The notes beneath the pieces were generated by a model, which had not been told where the DNA came from, ran no database searches, and saw nothing but the letters and a program-made list of their open reading frames with translations. DNA of 14,379 nucleotides from an uncultured Clostridia bacterium (GTDB taxonomy: Bacteria; Bacillota; Clostridia; Oscillospirales; Acutalibacteraceae): contig CAMWIZ010000002.1 of assembly GCA_947174455.1 (NCBI GenBank), positions 1 through 14,379 of the forward strand, in the 5' to 3' direction. Both the position numbers and the translations under genes were made by a program. This document shows, one piece after another, positions 1 to 7,025 of the stretch (position 1 is its first letter; the number at the start of each line of letters is the position of its first letter).

Positions 1-2
1 TA

Positions 3-425
3 AAGGAAGCAATAGAAAACGCTGTAACAGAAGCAATTACCAGCTCACTCAATAATGAGATTGAAGAAAGAGAAGCTGAGGAAGATACTGAAGTAGAACT
101 TACGATAGGTGAGCTTGATACGGAAAACTCAGAAAATGCTGATGATACTACCAATAGCGAAGGATATGACGAGTTTGAGCATTTTGGAGTGGACGTAACA
201 CCCGCTGATGTATATGGCACTTCATTAGAAGAGGACTATTCAAATGAGAAAAAAGCTAAGCCGAATAACCCCGATAATGAGGAAGCAGCAACAGAAACAC
301 CTGCCTTTGTTCATAGTGAAGAAGAACCGAAAAAAGCTGTTCGTTTCTCTGCATTCTCCAAAGCAAGACGTCTAAAGGAACTAATGGCAGAACAGAATAC
401 AGACAACACTGAGCCCACAGATTGA
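3..425 (+). CDS. C-terminal part of an unidentified acidic protein (5' end outside window)
   Basis: The frame is open from the left edge to a TGA ending at 425, giving about 140 C-terminal residues, so the true start lies outside the window. The visible part is very rich in Glu, Asp, Asn and Thr and looks like a disordered acidic tail (for example NEEAATETP). A short basic patch near the end, AVRFSAFSKARRLKEL, could form a helix. I see no transmembrane segment, cysteine motif or recognisable domain, and I do not recognise the family; the functional part is presumably upstream. A GTG at 189 could initiate a shorter product, but the coding character continues unbroken upstream of it, so I read it as an internal valine. 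The tautomerase gene starts 21 bases after the stop on the same strand, suggesting co-transcription. Confidence 0.75.
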   Translation, partial: KEAIENAVTEAITSSLNNEIEEREAEEDTEVELTIGELDTENSENADDTTNSEGYDEFEHFGVDVTPADVYGTSLEEDYSNEKKAKPNNPDNEEAATETPAFVHSEEEPKKAVRFSAFSKARRLKELMAEQNTDNTEPTD

Positions 426-446
426 TAAAAATAGGAGGATTTACTA

Positions 447-785
447 ATGCCGTTTATTAACTGTAAAATGAATATTGACATATCCAAACAACAGGAGTTG
501 GATATTAAGTCCGAGCTTGGAAAAGCAATCTCACTTATCCCCGGAAAAAGTGAAAATTGGCTTATGGTTAACATTGAACCAAAATGTGCATTGTACTTCC
601 GTGGCAATACCGACAAGCCAACTGCAATGGTAGAGGTAACTGTTTACGGAAACGCATCCGAACAGGCTTATGATTCCTTAACCGCCCAAATAAACAGAAT
701 TTTGTCATCAGTTGCAGGCATTGAGGAAATGTATGTAAGCTACGCTGAAACAAACAATTTTGGCTATAACGGAAGTAACTTTTAA
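447..785 (+). CDS. MIF-family tautomerase (macrophage migration inhibitory factor-like)
   Basis: This 112-residue protein has the length and pattern of the MIF / phenylpyruvate tautomerase family within the tautomerase superfamily. It begins Met-Pro, so removal of the Met would expose the N-terminal Pro that acts as catalytic base in this family. The Gly-Lys at 33-34 matches the substrate-binding Lys32 of mature human MIF. The end, Y96-V-S-Y followed by ETNNFGYNGSNF, matches the human Y95-I-N-Y...GWNNSTF strand that builds the trimer and active site; the human Asn97 position is Ser98 here. The family forms trimers and tautomerises keto-enol substrates such as phenylpyruvate in vitro; the bacterial substrate is generally unknown. 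AGGAGG lies 8 bases before the ATG, fixing the start. It follows the acidic-protein gene by 21 bases and is closed by a terminator. Confidence 0.85.
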   Translation: MPFINCKMNIDISKQQELDIKSELGKAISLIPGKSENWLMVNIEPKCALYFRGNTDKPTAMVEVTVYGNASEQAYDSLTAQINRILSSVAGIEEMYVSYAETNNFGYNGSNF

Positions 786-808
786 TTAAATAACGAAAAT
801 TTAAAATA

Positions 809-850
809 AAAATCGCTGTGTACATATAACAATAGGTACACAGCGATTTT
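809..850. terminator. Bidirectional-type intrinsic terminator
   Basis: Perfect 15-base inverted repeat (809-823 and 836-850, core ATCGCTGTGTAC) with a 12-base loop. The stem ends in A4/T4, so it could work in both directions. It sits 24 bases after the tautomerase stop and ends that + strand unit; from the other side it lies about 155 bases beyond the corC stop. The remaining bases up to 1004 are AT-rich and I see nothing else in them. Confidence 0.85.
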
Positions 851-1004
851 ATTCTGTAAAAATTATACTGTTTCATTTTTAATTGTTGACCTAATACTAA
901 TTCTCGTTGAAGTAACTGTCATTTTTCCAACATCATAAACAATACTTTTTCGTACATATTACAGCAGCTTAGAAATTTAAAATTCACCTATCTCACCGCT
1001 GTTG

Positions 1005-1856
1005 CTATTTATTTTTAACTATAAGAACCTTTGAAATTCTTCTTTCGTCAATTTCAGACACAGTAAAGCTTATACCGCTGCAATTTACTACAGGATGTTC
1101 ACCGGAATTTGGTATACGACCCAAATTTTCCAGTATAAAAGCCGCAAGCGTTTCGCAGTTTTCGGGTGCGGACAGCTTTACACTCAAGAGCTTTTCCACA
1201 TTCTCTATGGACGTTATGCCGTCAACCGAGAAAGTATTCAAACCAATATTCTTAATACCTTCGTCTTCATTGTCGAACTCGTCCTGAATATTGCCCAAAA
1301 TCAGCTCTACCAGGTCTTCAAGCGTAATAAGCCCCTCAGTTCCGCCATACTCATCGGCTATAACTGCCATTTGCACACGGTTTTCTTTCATCATGGCAAA
1401 CAGCTCCTCACAGCTTTTGCTTCTCGGAACAAACGGAACTTTACGAGTAATCTCCGCTAAGGTAAAGTCCTCTCCACTCTCTCCACAAACATATTTAAGC
1501 AAGTCCTTTACATACAACACACCGATTATATTGTCGATATCCTCGTGATAAACGGGTATGCGTGAGTAGCCTGTGTCGATTGCAAGGCGAACACTCTCGT
1601 CAAGCGTTGCGGTATCCTCCAGTGCTACAATATCGGTTCTGTGTGTCATAAGCTCACGAACCGCCGTATCAGTAAATTCAAAAATGTTCTCTATCCTGCT
1701 CTTTTCGTTCTGCTCAATAGAACCGTTTTCCTCACCAACATCGACCATACTCAAAATTTCTTCCTCGGTGACGTCCTTATTTTTTATTCCAAAAAAGTCT
1801 GCCAAACTTGTTTTGTTTCGTTTACGCTCCCTTTTGCCAGTACTGTCGTCAGACAT
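1005..1856 (-). CDS. CBS-pair CorC/HlyC-type protein without the membrane domain
   Basis: The 283-residue product contains the hinge typical of this family (SIEQNEKSRIENIFEF..VRELMTHRTDI, about 46-76), a tandem CBS pair (about 68-125 and 134-190, with IADEYGGTEGLITLEDL in the second) and a C-terminal CorC_HlyC domain (about 205-280). CBS pairs bind adenine nucleotides, and related full-length proteins take part in Mg2+ or Co2+ efflux or regulation. The usual N-terminal DUF21/CNNM membrane domain is absent: only about 30 polar, basic residues precede the hinge, so this is a soluble form like E. coli CorC (YbeX). I chose the ATG at 1856 because AAAGGAG (1864-1870) precedes it by 7 bases; the frame could extend upstream to 1916 but through repeat-like DNA with no ribosome site. 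It lies downstream of aspS on the same strand, separated by a possible terminator. The transported ion, if any, cannot be told from the sequence. Confidence 0.85.
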   Translation of the reverse strand: MSDDSTGKRERKRNKTSLADFFGIKNKDVTEEEILSMVDVGEENGSIEQNEKSRIENIFEFTDTAVRELMTHRTDIVALEDTATLDESVRLAIDTGYSRIPVYHEDIDNIIGVLYVKDLLKYVCGESGEDFTLAEITRKVPFVPRSKSCEELFAMMKENRVQMAVIADEYGGTEGLITLEDLVELILGNIQDEFDNEDEGIKNIGLNTFSVDGITSIENVEKLLSVKLSAPENCETLAAFILENLGRIPNSGEHPVVNCSGISFTVSEIDERRISKVLIVKNK

Positions 1857-1874
1857 AAATACACTCCTTTTCTT

Positions 1875-1930
1875 TGATATTATTAAGGGATTTGTCCTTA
1901 ACAATATTATTACCAAGGGCTTTGCCCCTG
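1875..1930. repeat. Intergenic hairpin repeat, related to sequence near 5664-5718
   Basis: Two stacked stem-loops lie in the corC leader: a 14-base imperfect stem (1875-1888 with 1896-1909) and a short GGGC-TTT-GCCC stem (1917-1927). The stretch 1878-1899 shares TATTATTAAGGG plus a matching flank (19 of 22 positions) with the reverse complement of 5664-5685, suggesting a dispersed intergenic repeat. Function unknown; if transcribed it lies just before the corC ribosome site and could affect expression. Confidence 0.5.
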
Positions 1931-1963
1931 AACGTATAATTTAAATTTCATTATATAAAGTAT

Positions 1964-1998
1964 AAATGCTGCACAAAGAATCACTCTGAACAGCATTT
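1964..1998 (-). terminator. Possible terminator after aspS
   Basis: An 8-base inverted repeat (AAATGCTG at 1964-1971, CAGCATTT at 1991-1998) with a 19-base loop starts 8 bases beyond the aspS stop. On the - strand the stem runs into TTTATACTTTATA, a weak T-rich tail. The stem is short and AT-ended, so termination may be partial, leaving corC partly co-transcribed with aspS. Confidence 0.45.
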
Positions 1999-2006
1999 TT
2001 CAACTA

Positions 2007-3791
2007 TTATTCTTCTGCCGAAATTATGTCTATTCCCAGCTCCGCAAGCTGTTCGCCGTCAACAGCAGACGGTGCATTCGTCATAGGCTCGCTTGCATTC
2101 TGAACCTTTGGGAACGCAACAACATCACGCAGTGTTGGTGCTTTAATCATCTGCATTACCAGTCGGTCAAGACCAATACCCATTCCGCCGTGAGGAGGAG
2201 CACCGTACTTGAACGCATCCGTCAGGAAGCCAAACTTCTTGTATGCCTCCTCTTCGCTAAGACCAAGCATACTAAACATTCTTTTTTGCAAATCAGGGTT
2301 AGTGATTCTGATAGAACCAGAACTAAGCTCAATGCCGTTAAGAACCATATCATAAGCCTTTGCATAAACCTTGCCCTTGTCACCCTCCAAATGGTTAAGT
2401 GCCTCATCGGTTGGCGATGTAAACGGGTGGTGCATGGCAACCCACTCACCGCTGTCCTTGTCAAACTCAAAGAACGGAAACTCAACAACCCACAGGAAAT
2501 TATAGCCGTCGGGGATAATGTCGAGCCTCTTTGCAACCTCTGTACGCAATGCACCGAGAATTGACATAACCTGAGTGTCGTTCGTGTCTGCAATAATAAA
2601 CACTACGTCGCCCTTTTCTGCACCCGCTTTGCTGATGATTGCATTCATCTCTTCCTCTGTCATAAACTTGCCAAAGGAGGACGCAACAGAATCATCTGTC
2701 ATTCTTATCCAAGCCATACCCTTGGCACCAATACCCTTGGCAGTTTCAGTTAGTTTGTCAATCTCTTTACGGGAATAAATCTTTAACGCACCCTTTGCCG
2801 TTATGCCACGGACACTTCCACCGCCGTCAACAGCAGACTTGAACACACCAAAGCCACAGTCCTTAACCTCATCGGTAAGGTTGAAAAGCTCCATGCCAAA
2901 GCGAGTGTCCGGCTTGTCCGAACCGTACCTTTCCATAACCTCATTGTAAGTAAAGCGTGGGAACGGTGTGGGAATATCAATATCGAGGGTCTTTTTGAAA
3001 ACATACTTTATAAATCCCTCGCCAAGCTCAAGTATATCCTCCATGTCAACATACGACATCTCTATATCAATCTGAGTAAACTCCGGCTGCCTGTCGGCAC
3101 GAAGGTCCTCATCACGGAAACAGCGTGCAATCTGCATATACTTGTCAAAACCTGCCACCATGCAAAGCTGTTTGTAAATTTGCGGTGACTGCGGCAAAGC
3201 ATAAAAACTGCCCTTATGTATTCTGGACGGCACAAGGAAGTCCCTTGCACCCTCTGGGGTTGACTTAATCAGCATAGGAGTTTCAATCTCAATAAAGCCT
3301 TTTTCATCAAAATAATCTCTGGTAGCCTTTGCAATTTTATGACGAAGAATTATATTCTGCTGCAAATTTGATCTTCTTAGATCGAGATAACGGTATTTCA
3401 GCCTTGTAGCCTCGCCTGTGTTGCAGTCCTCAGTGATTTCAAACGGAGGTGTTTCACTCTCACCCAAAATACGAAGCTCGGTAACCTTTATTTCAATATC
3501 ACCCGTTGCAAGCTTATCGCTTTTTGACGACCTTTCCATAACTGTACCCACTGCACCGAGAACAAACTCACTGCGGCACTGTGCAGCCTTTTCGAAGATA
3601 TCTCTGTCACTGCTGTCATCAAATGAAAGCTGAACTATACCTGTTCTGTCACGCAAATCTATAAAGATAAGCTGACCGAGATCTCTCTGCTTTGCTACCC
3701 AGCCAAAAACCGTAACCTCTTTGCCGACATCACCTATACGCAAGTCGCCACAATAATGTGTACGCTTCATACCTGTCATAAATTCTGCCAT
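2007..3791 (-). CDS. aspS: Aspartate--tRNA ligase (AspRS), bacterial type
   Basis: Class II aminoacyl-tRNA synthetase that charges tRNA-Asp with aspartate using ATP, in the cytosol. The 594-residue protein has the normal length of the bacterial enzyme. It shows an N-terminal OB-fold anticodon-binding domain (about 15-110), class II motif 2 (FRDEDLRADRQPEFTQID, 225-242), the bacterial GAD insertion (about 300-410) and motif 3 (GGMGIGLDRL, 535-544). The RDLG at 36-39 has Leu where non-discriminating enzymes such as that of Pseudomonas aeruginosa have His, which hints at a tRNA-Asp-specific enzyme; this is an inference. I start at ATG 3791 (MAEFMTGMKRTHYCG) because GGAGG (3803-3807) lies 11 bases upstream and the family usually starts like this; an ATG at 3818 has no ribosome site and would place a hairpin in the coding region. 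hisS lies upstream on the same strand, the usual Firmicute pairing. No T-box sequence is visible. Confidence 0.97.
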   Translation of the reverse strand: MAEFMTGMKRTHYCGDLRIGDVGKEVTVFGWVAKQRDLGQLIFIDLRDRTGIVQLSFDDSSDRDIFEKAAQCRSEFVLGAVGTVMERSSKSDKLATGDIEIKVTELRILGESETPPFEITEDCNTGEATRLKYRYLDLRRSNLQQNIILRHKIAKATRDYFDEKGFIEIETPMLIKSTPEGARDFLVPSRIHKGSFYALPQSPQIYKQLCMVAGFDKYMQIARCFRDEDLRADRQPEFTQIDIEMSYVDMEDILELGEGFIKYVFKKTLDIDIPTPFPRFTYNEVMERYGSDKPDTRFGMELFNLTDEVKDCGFGVFKSAVDGGGSVRGITAKGALKIYSRKEIDKLTETAKGIGAKGMAWIRMTDDSVASSFGKFMTEEEMNAIISKAGAEKGDVVFIIADTNDTQVMSILGALRTEVAKRLDIIPDGYNFLWVVEFPFFEFDKDSGEWVAMHHPFTSPTDEALNHLEGDKGKVYAKAYDMVLNGIELSSGSIRITNPDLQKRMFSMLGLSEEEAYKKFGFLTDAFKYGAPPHGGMGIGLDRLVMQMIKAPTLRDVVAFPKVQNASEPMTNAPSAVDGEQLAELGIDIISAEE

Positions 3792-3813
3792 ATTGTCTAA
3801 CGCCTCCGAATAA

Positions 3814-3833
3814 TTCATCTGAAAACAGATGAA
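3814..3833 (-). promoter_or_regulatory. Leader hairpin just upstream of the aspS ribosome site
   Basis: Perfect 8-base stem (TTCATCTG 3814-3821, CAGATGAA 3826-3833) with a 4-base loop, ending 6 bases before the GGAGG of aspS. There is no T-run after it on the - strand, so it is not a normal terminator. It may shape the translation start or mark an mRNA processing site. Confidence 0.45.
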
Positions 3834-3857
3834 CTAAAAAATTTATAAAACATTTAC

Positions 3858-4112
3858 TTAATTTAAATTGCTTTTCTTTTTGATAACCAATACACAAGCT
3901 GTTACGGAAAGCAATATCAGCACACAGCAAACCGCAATTTCGAAATAACTCGATATAATCGAGTTATAAATCTGAGTATAAGCCTCTGTGCTGCTGTCTA
4001 CTTGCGTAATCGCTTGTTTAAGGCTCAAAACCCTCACTATGTTACATTCTGTACGGTATATTTCAAATATTATATTTAAAACAAGTGTAACAACTGTAAA
4101 TATCTTACTCAT
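3858..4112 (-). CDS. Small two-helix membrane protein, unknown function
   Basis: This 84-residue reading frame lies between hisS and aspS on the same strand. It has two hydrophobic segments (about 5-19 and 58-78) separated by a polar loop of about 38 residues, and ends in a basic tail (KKKSNLN), which would place both ends in the cytoplasm. I do not recognise a family. I start at ATG 4112, preceded by a weak AGGCGA site; a TTG at 4130 in the same frame is less likely. It starts 66 bases after the hisS stop and ends 66 bases before the aspS start, so it is probably carried in one transcript with both. It may be lineage-specific; the context says nothing firm about its role. Confidence 0.6.
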   Translation of the reverse strand: MSKIFTVVTLVLNIIFEIYRTECNIVRVLSLKQAITQVDSSTEAYTQIYNSIISSYFEIAVCCVLILLSVTACVLVIKKKSNLN

Positions 4113-4178
4113 AACACTTCGCCTAAACAAAAAACAACTACACTTAACAACTTTTTATTAGCATCAACTATTCCCTAA

Positions 4179-5486
4179 CTACGACTCAGCAATCATTCGT
4201 TTCTGTTCATTCTCAACATATAAGGAAATAAACTTTTCAAGGAATCCGCCATCAAGGGGCATTTCTGTCTGCTCGCCGCTTTCCATATTTTTCAGCATAG
4301 CCTTATTGGCGGATAAATCATCATCACCGATAACCACGCTGTACTTCGCACCGATTTTGTTTGCATACTTCATCTGGGCACGCAGTCCCCTGCCAACAAG
4401 ATCGCCGTCCGCTCTGAAAGACGCACTCCTCAGCTCCTGTATAAGTGTAAATGCCTTTTTATTTGCGGCATCACCAAGTGCTGCAATGTAAATATCGCAG
4501 ACAGGCTCGCCCGGCAGCTCCGTGCCGTTTGCCCTCAAGACCATAAGCAAACGCTCCAGTCCCATAGCAAAGCCAAGTGAAGGAGTAGGCTGTCCGCCAA
4601 GCTCCTCAATAAGTCCGTCATAACGTCCGCCGCCGCATACAGTACCCTGGGCACCAATGCAGTCGGTAACAAATTCAAATACAGTTCTGGTATAATAATC
4701 CAGCCCTCTTACTATTGTCGGATTAACTGTATATTCAATGCCTGCACAGTCAAGGTATCCCTTAACCTGTTCAAAGTGTGCGGCACAGTCCTCACAAATA
4801 TAATCAAGCACCGTAGGTGCATTTTGGGCTATACCCTTGCAAATCTCGCTTTTACAATCAAGTATTCTCATCGGATTGCGGTCAAGCCTTGACAAACAGG
4901 TGTCACACAGGCTTTCCTTATGCTCACCGAAATAGGTTTTCAGTGCATCGGAATACTTTTTTCTGCACGTAGGACAGCCGATAGAGTTGATTTCAAGCTT
5001 TATTTTTTCCTTAAGCCCCAGTCTTTCAAAAATAGATGAGGCTGCACAAATCATCTCAGCGTCTGCCCTTGCATCTGCTGAGCCGTATGCCTCCATGCCA
5101 AACTGGTGGAACTCTCTTTGTCTGCCTGCCTGTGCCTTTTCATAGCGGTAGCAGGTAAGCATATAGTACACCTTAACAGGCAGACCGTCATTATACAGTG
5201 CATGCTCCAAATATGCTCTTGCCGCACCTGCCGTACCCTCGGGCCGCAGAGTAATACTCTCACCGCCCTTTGTGTCAAAGGTGTACATCTCCTTTTGAAC
5301 CACGTCTGTGGTTTCTCCCACACTTCTGTTAAACAGCACTGTATGCTCAAAAACAGGAGTGCGGATTTCTTTATAGCCGTGACACTCGGCTTCCTTTCTC
5401 ATAATATCCTCTACAAACTGCCACTTGTAGCTGTCACGGGGCAAAATATCCTCTGCTCCCTTAACCTTTCGTGTTAATACTGCCAT
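4179..5486 (-). CDS. hisS: Histidine--tRNA ligase (HisRS)
   Basis: Class II synthetase that charges tRNA-His with histidine; cytosolic homodimer. The 435 residues show a class II core with motif 2 (YRYEKAQAGRQREFHQFG, 113-130), the two HisRS signatures (RGLDYYTRTVFEF from 260; AQGTVCGGGRYDG, about 279-291), motif 3 (SLGFAMGLERL, 303-313) and a C-terminal anticodon-binding domain (about 330-425). The insertion domain carries four cysteine pairs: C171/C174, C194/C197, C211/C216 and C231/C234. I recall such pairs from clostridial HisRS; they look like metal-binding knuckles, although a metal has not been shown here. The start is firm: GGAGGAAAGGAA immediately precedes the ATG at 5486. It heads the hisS - small membrane protein - aspS group. 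No T-box leader is visible in the 270 bases upstream. Confidence 0.97.
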   Translation of the reverse strand: MAVLTRKVKGAEDILPRDSYKWQFVEDIMRKEAECHGYKEIRTPVFEHTVLFNRSVGETTDVVQKEMYTFDTKGGESITLRPEGTAGAARAYLEHALYNDGLPVKVYYMLTCYRYEKAQAGRQREFHQFGMEAYGSADARADAEMICAASSIFERLGLKEKIKLEINSIGCPTCRKKYSDALKTYFGEHKESLCDTCLSRLDRNPMRILDCKSEICKGIAQNAPTVLDYICEDCAAHFEQVKGYLDCAGIEYTVNPTIVRGLDYYTRTVFEFVTDCIGAQGTVCGGGRYDGLIEELGGQPTPSLGFAMGLERLLMVLRANGTELPGEPVCDIYIAALGDAANKKAFTLIQELRSASFRADGDLVGRGLRAQMKYANKIGAKYSVVIGDDDLSANKAMLKNMESGEQTEMPLDGGFLEKFISLYVENEQKRMIAES

Positions 5487-5607
5487 TTCCTTTCCTCCAA
5501 CAAATGCAGCCCAAAATGCCGCACTATTTCCTCAAACAACTTTCTTAAACTAAAAAGCAGTTTTAAAGTTACAAAACCCCTCTTAAAACAACTTCTTTAA
5601 GTATTTT

Positions 5608-5718
5608 GCCCTGCTTTTTTGAAAAAGCGGGCGGCTGCCAAAGACAAGAACTTTGGCAGGTTCAAGGTCAATACCCTTAATAATAACGTTGTGTTAGGTT
5701 CGATGCCCTTAACAATAA
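5608..5718. repeat. Repeat-like intergenic block between mgsA and hisS
   Basis: The 270-base spacer holds no convincing gene. It contains two adjacent hairpins: 5610-5619 with 5622-5631 (arms CCTGCTTTTT / AAAAAGCGGG, one G-U pair) and 5635-5643 with 5651-5659 (CTGCCAAAG / CTTTGGCAG, 7-base loop). Next to them are two imperfect direct copies of a 22-base unit, 5664-5685 and 5697-5718, sharing CCCTTAA.AATAA. The same unit occurs in opposite orientation at 1878-1899. This looks like a dispersed chromosomal repeat of unknown function. Neither hairpin has a clear T-tail on the - strand, so mgsA termination here is uncertain. Confidence 0.5.
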
Positions 5719-5756
5719 TGCTGACTGTTTCCCAAAACAAAACCGATTTACTAAAA

Positions 5757-6158
5757 TCAGTGATTACGCAGCACGTCACGCCAATCGAGATCCCCACGCT
5801 CTAAGCCGTGTATTAGAACCTCTGCTGTGGCAATGTTGGTAGCAACGGGAATACTGTGCATATCGCAAAGACGAAGCAGGTTGATGTCGCTTGGCTCGTG
5901 CGGCTTTGGATTCAAAGGATCTCTGAAGAAGAGAAGCATATCCACTTCACCGCAGCCTATCTTTGAGCCAATCTGCTGACCGCCGCCCTGTGAACCGCTT
6001 AAAAACTTCTGGATTCTAAGACCTGTTGTTTCGGCAACGATTTTACCGGTTGTGCCGGTTGCACAGAGATTGTGTCTACTCAAAATTCCGCAGTATGCAA
6101 TGCAGAATTGAACCATTAACTCTTTCTTTGCATCGTGTGCTATAAGTGCAATATTCAT
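5757..6158 (-). CDS. mgsA: Methylglyoxal synthase-family protein with altered catalytic site
   Basis: Methylglyoxal synthase converts dihydroxyacetone phosphate to methylglyoxal and phosphate, a bypass of lower glycolysis. The 133-residue protein fits the family over its whole length: IALIAHD (3-9), ATGTTG (33-38), SGSQGGGQQIG (54-64), DMLLFFRDPLNPKPHEP (73-89) and PVATNIATAE. Aligned with E. coli MgsA, His19, Asp20, Gly66, Asp91 and His98 are kept as H8, D9, G55, D80 and H87. The catalytic Asp71 (GGDQQ) is Gly60 (GGGQQ) and Asp101 is Ser90. The reaction therefore cannot be assumed, although fold and phosphate-binding residues are retained. The symbol reflects family, not proven activity. GGAGG 7 bases before ATG 6158 fixes the start. 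It follows minD by 132 bases on the same strand, its usual neighbourhood in Clostridia. I recall a similar GGGQQ form in related clostridia, without being able to check. Confidence 0.85.
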   Translation of the reverse strand: MNIALIAHDAKKELMVQFCIAYCGILSRHNLCATGTTGKIVAETTGLRIQKFLSGSQGGGQQIGSKIGCGEVDMLLFFRDPLNPKPHEPSDINLLRLCDMHSIPVATNIATAEVLIHGLERGDLDWRDVLRNH

Positions 6159-6290
6159 ATGTGTACCTCCATTATACAGTAATTCTGATGTTAAATATAT
6201 AAAATGTTAGATAGTTAGTTATAAGCATAAAAACTTAATATAATTGCAAAAACTGCTTTAACACCCTTTAAACGGATGCTTTTTATAGGT

Positions 6291-7025
6291 TTATTTTATT
6301 AACAACGGCTCTTTTCTGCCCTGTATACGCCCTGCAAGTCTGGACAGTGCGTTAGACGCCTTGCTTGCCGTACCGATTTTGCCCGACTGGATTGCTGCGG
6401 CAAGTGCATAGTCCTCAGGTATAACGGCAATAAGCTGCAATGCAGTCACGTCGATTACTTCATCCAAATCCTCATAAAGTGCCATTTTCTCAAAGGTTTT
6501 TCTATTGAATTTATTGATAACAAGACGTATATCGGACACACCGCATTCTGTAAGCTTTCGTGCTACGTTCTGACCGCCACGCAAGCTTGTCGGTTCGGTG
6601 TTTACCACAACCAAAGCACGGGTGGCAGGATAAGCCGCTGCTTCAAAACCGCTGCCTACCCCTGCAGGCGAATCAACAATAATATAGTCAAAAATATCTG
6701 CAACTCCGTCCACAAGCTGTCCCAGCACCTGCGGTGCTACCTCGTCATATGCGTTAAGAGGGGCAGGCATAAGGAAAAGTCCTTTTTTATTCGGACACGG
6801 ATAAACGGTATTTTCCACTGTACAGCTTCCGCTGACGGCATCAGCTATATCAAAAACCAAGCTGCGTGTTATCCCAAGCATTATATCCAGACCCCGCATA
6901 CCGCTGTCGCAGTCCACCAAGAGAACCTTATAACCCTCATCTGCAAGTGCAGTACCCAAACCCACGGTAACAGTTGATTTACCTGTACCGCCCTTGCCGG
7001 AGGCTACTACAATAACTTCCTTCAT
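6291..7025 (-). CDS. minD: MinD/ParA-family ATPase, short form without membrane-targeting helix
   Basis: MinD is a deviant Walker A ATPase that dimerises on ATP, binds membrane and positions the division-site inhibitor MinC. The 244 residues contain the deviant P-loop SGKGGTGKST with Lys11 and Lys16 at the same positions as in E. coli, the switch I region DCDSGMRGLD (38-47) and switch II DSPAG (118-122). Differences: Asn45 of E. coli is Gly45; the R-D-S-D stretch used for MinC/MinE contact reads R-G-G-Q (149-152); and the protein ends ..GRKEPLLIK about where the C-terminal linker and amphipathic membrane helix would begin (E. coli has 270 residues). No minC or minE is next to it. I start at ATG 7025, with AGAGGTG 5 bases upstream; a GTG at 7088 is in frame but less likely. 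It is probably driven by the promoter at 7325-7353. A diverged cytosolic MinD-like role is possible. Confidence 0.85.
   Translation of the reverse strand: MKEVIVVASGKGGTGKSTVTVGLGTALADEGYKVLLVDCDSGMRGLDIMLGITRSLVFDIADAVSGSCTVENTVYPCPNKKGLFLMPAPLNAYDEVAPQVLGQLVDGVADIFDYIIVDSPAGVGSGFEAAAYPATRALVVVNTEPTSLRGGQNVARKLTECGVSDIRLVINKFNRKTFEKMALYEDLDEVIDVTALQLIAVIPEDYALAAAIQSGKIGTASKASNALSRLAGRIQGRKEPLLIK

Noticed and set aside
1095..1460. + strand frame opposite corC
   Set aside because: Shadow of the CBS-domain coding sequence; no ribosome site or family resemblance.
1950..1978. Possible corC promoter on the - strand (TATAAT at 1950-1955)
   Set aside because: The -10 box is perfect, but at 17 bases the -35 is TTTGTG, matching only two positions, and such -10 boxes are common in AT-rich spacers.
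5487..5756. T-box riboswitch ahead of hisS
   Set aside because: I looked for the conserved AGGGTGGNACCGCG-type antiterminator sequence on the - strand and a following terminator; neither is present. The same holds for the aspS leader.
5597..5797. 66-codon - strand frame spanning the mgsA 3' end and the spacer
   Set aside because: No ribosome site, overlaps mgsA, and its sequence is produced by the repeat hairpins; treated as repeat DNA.
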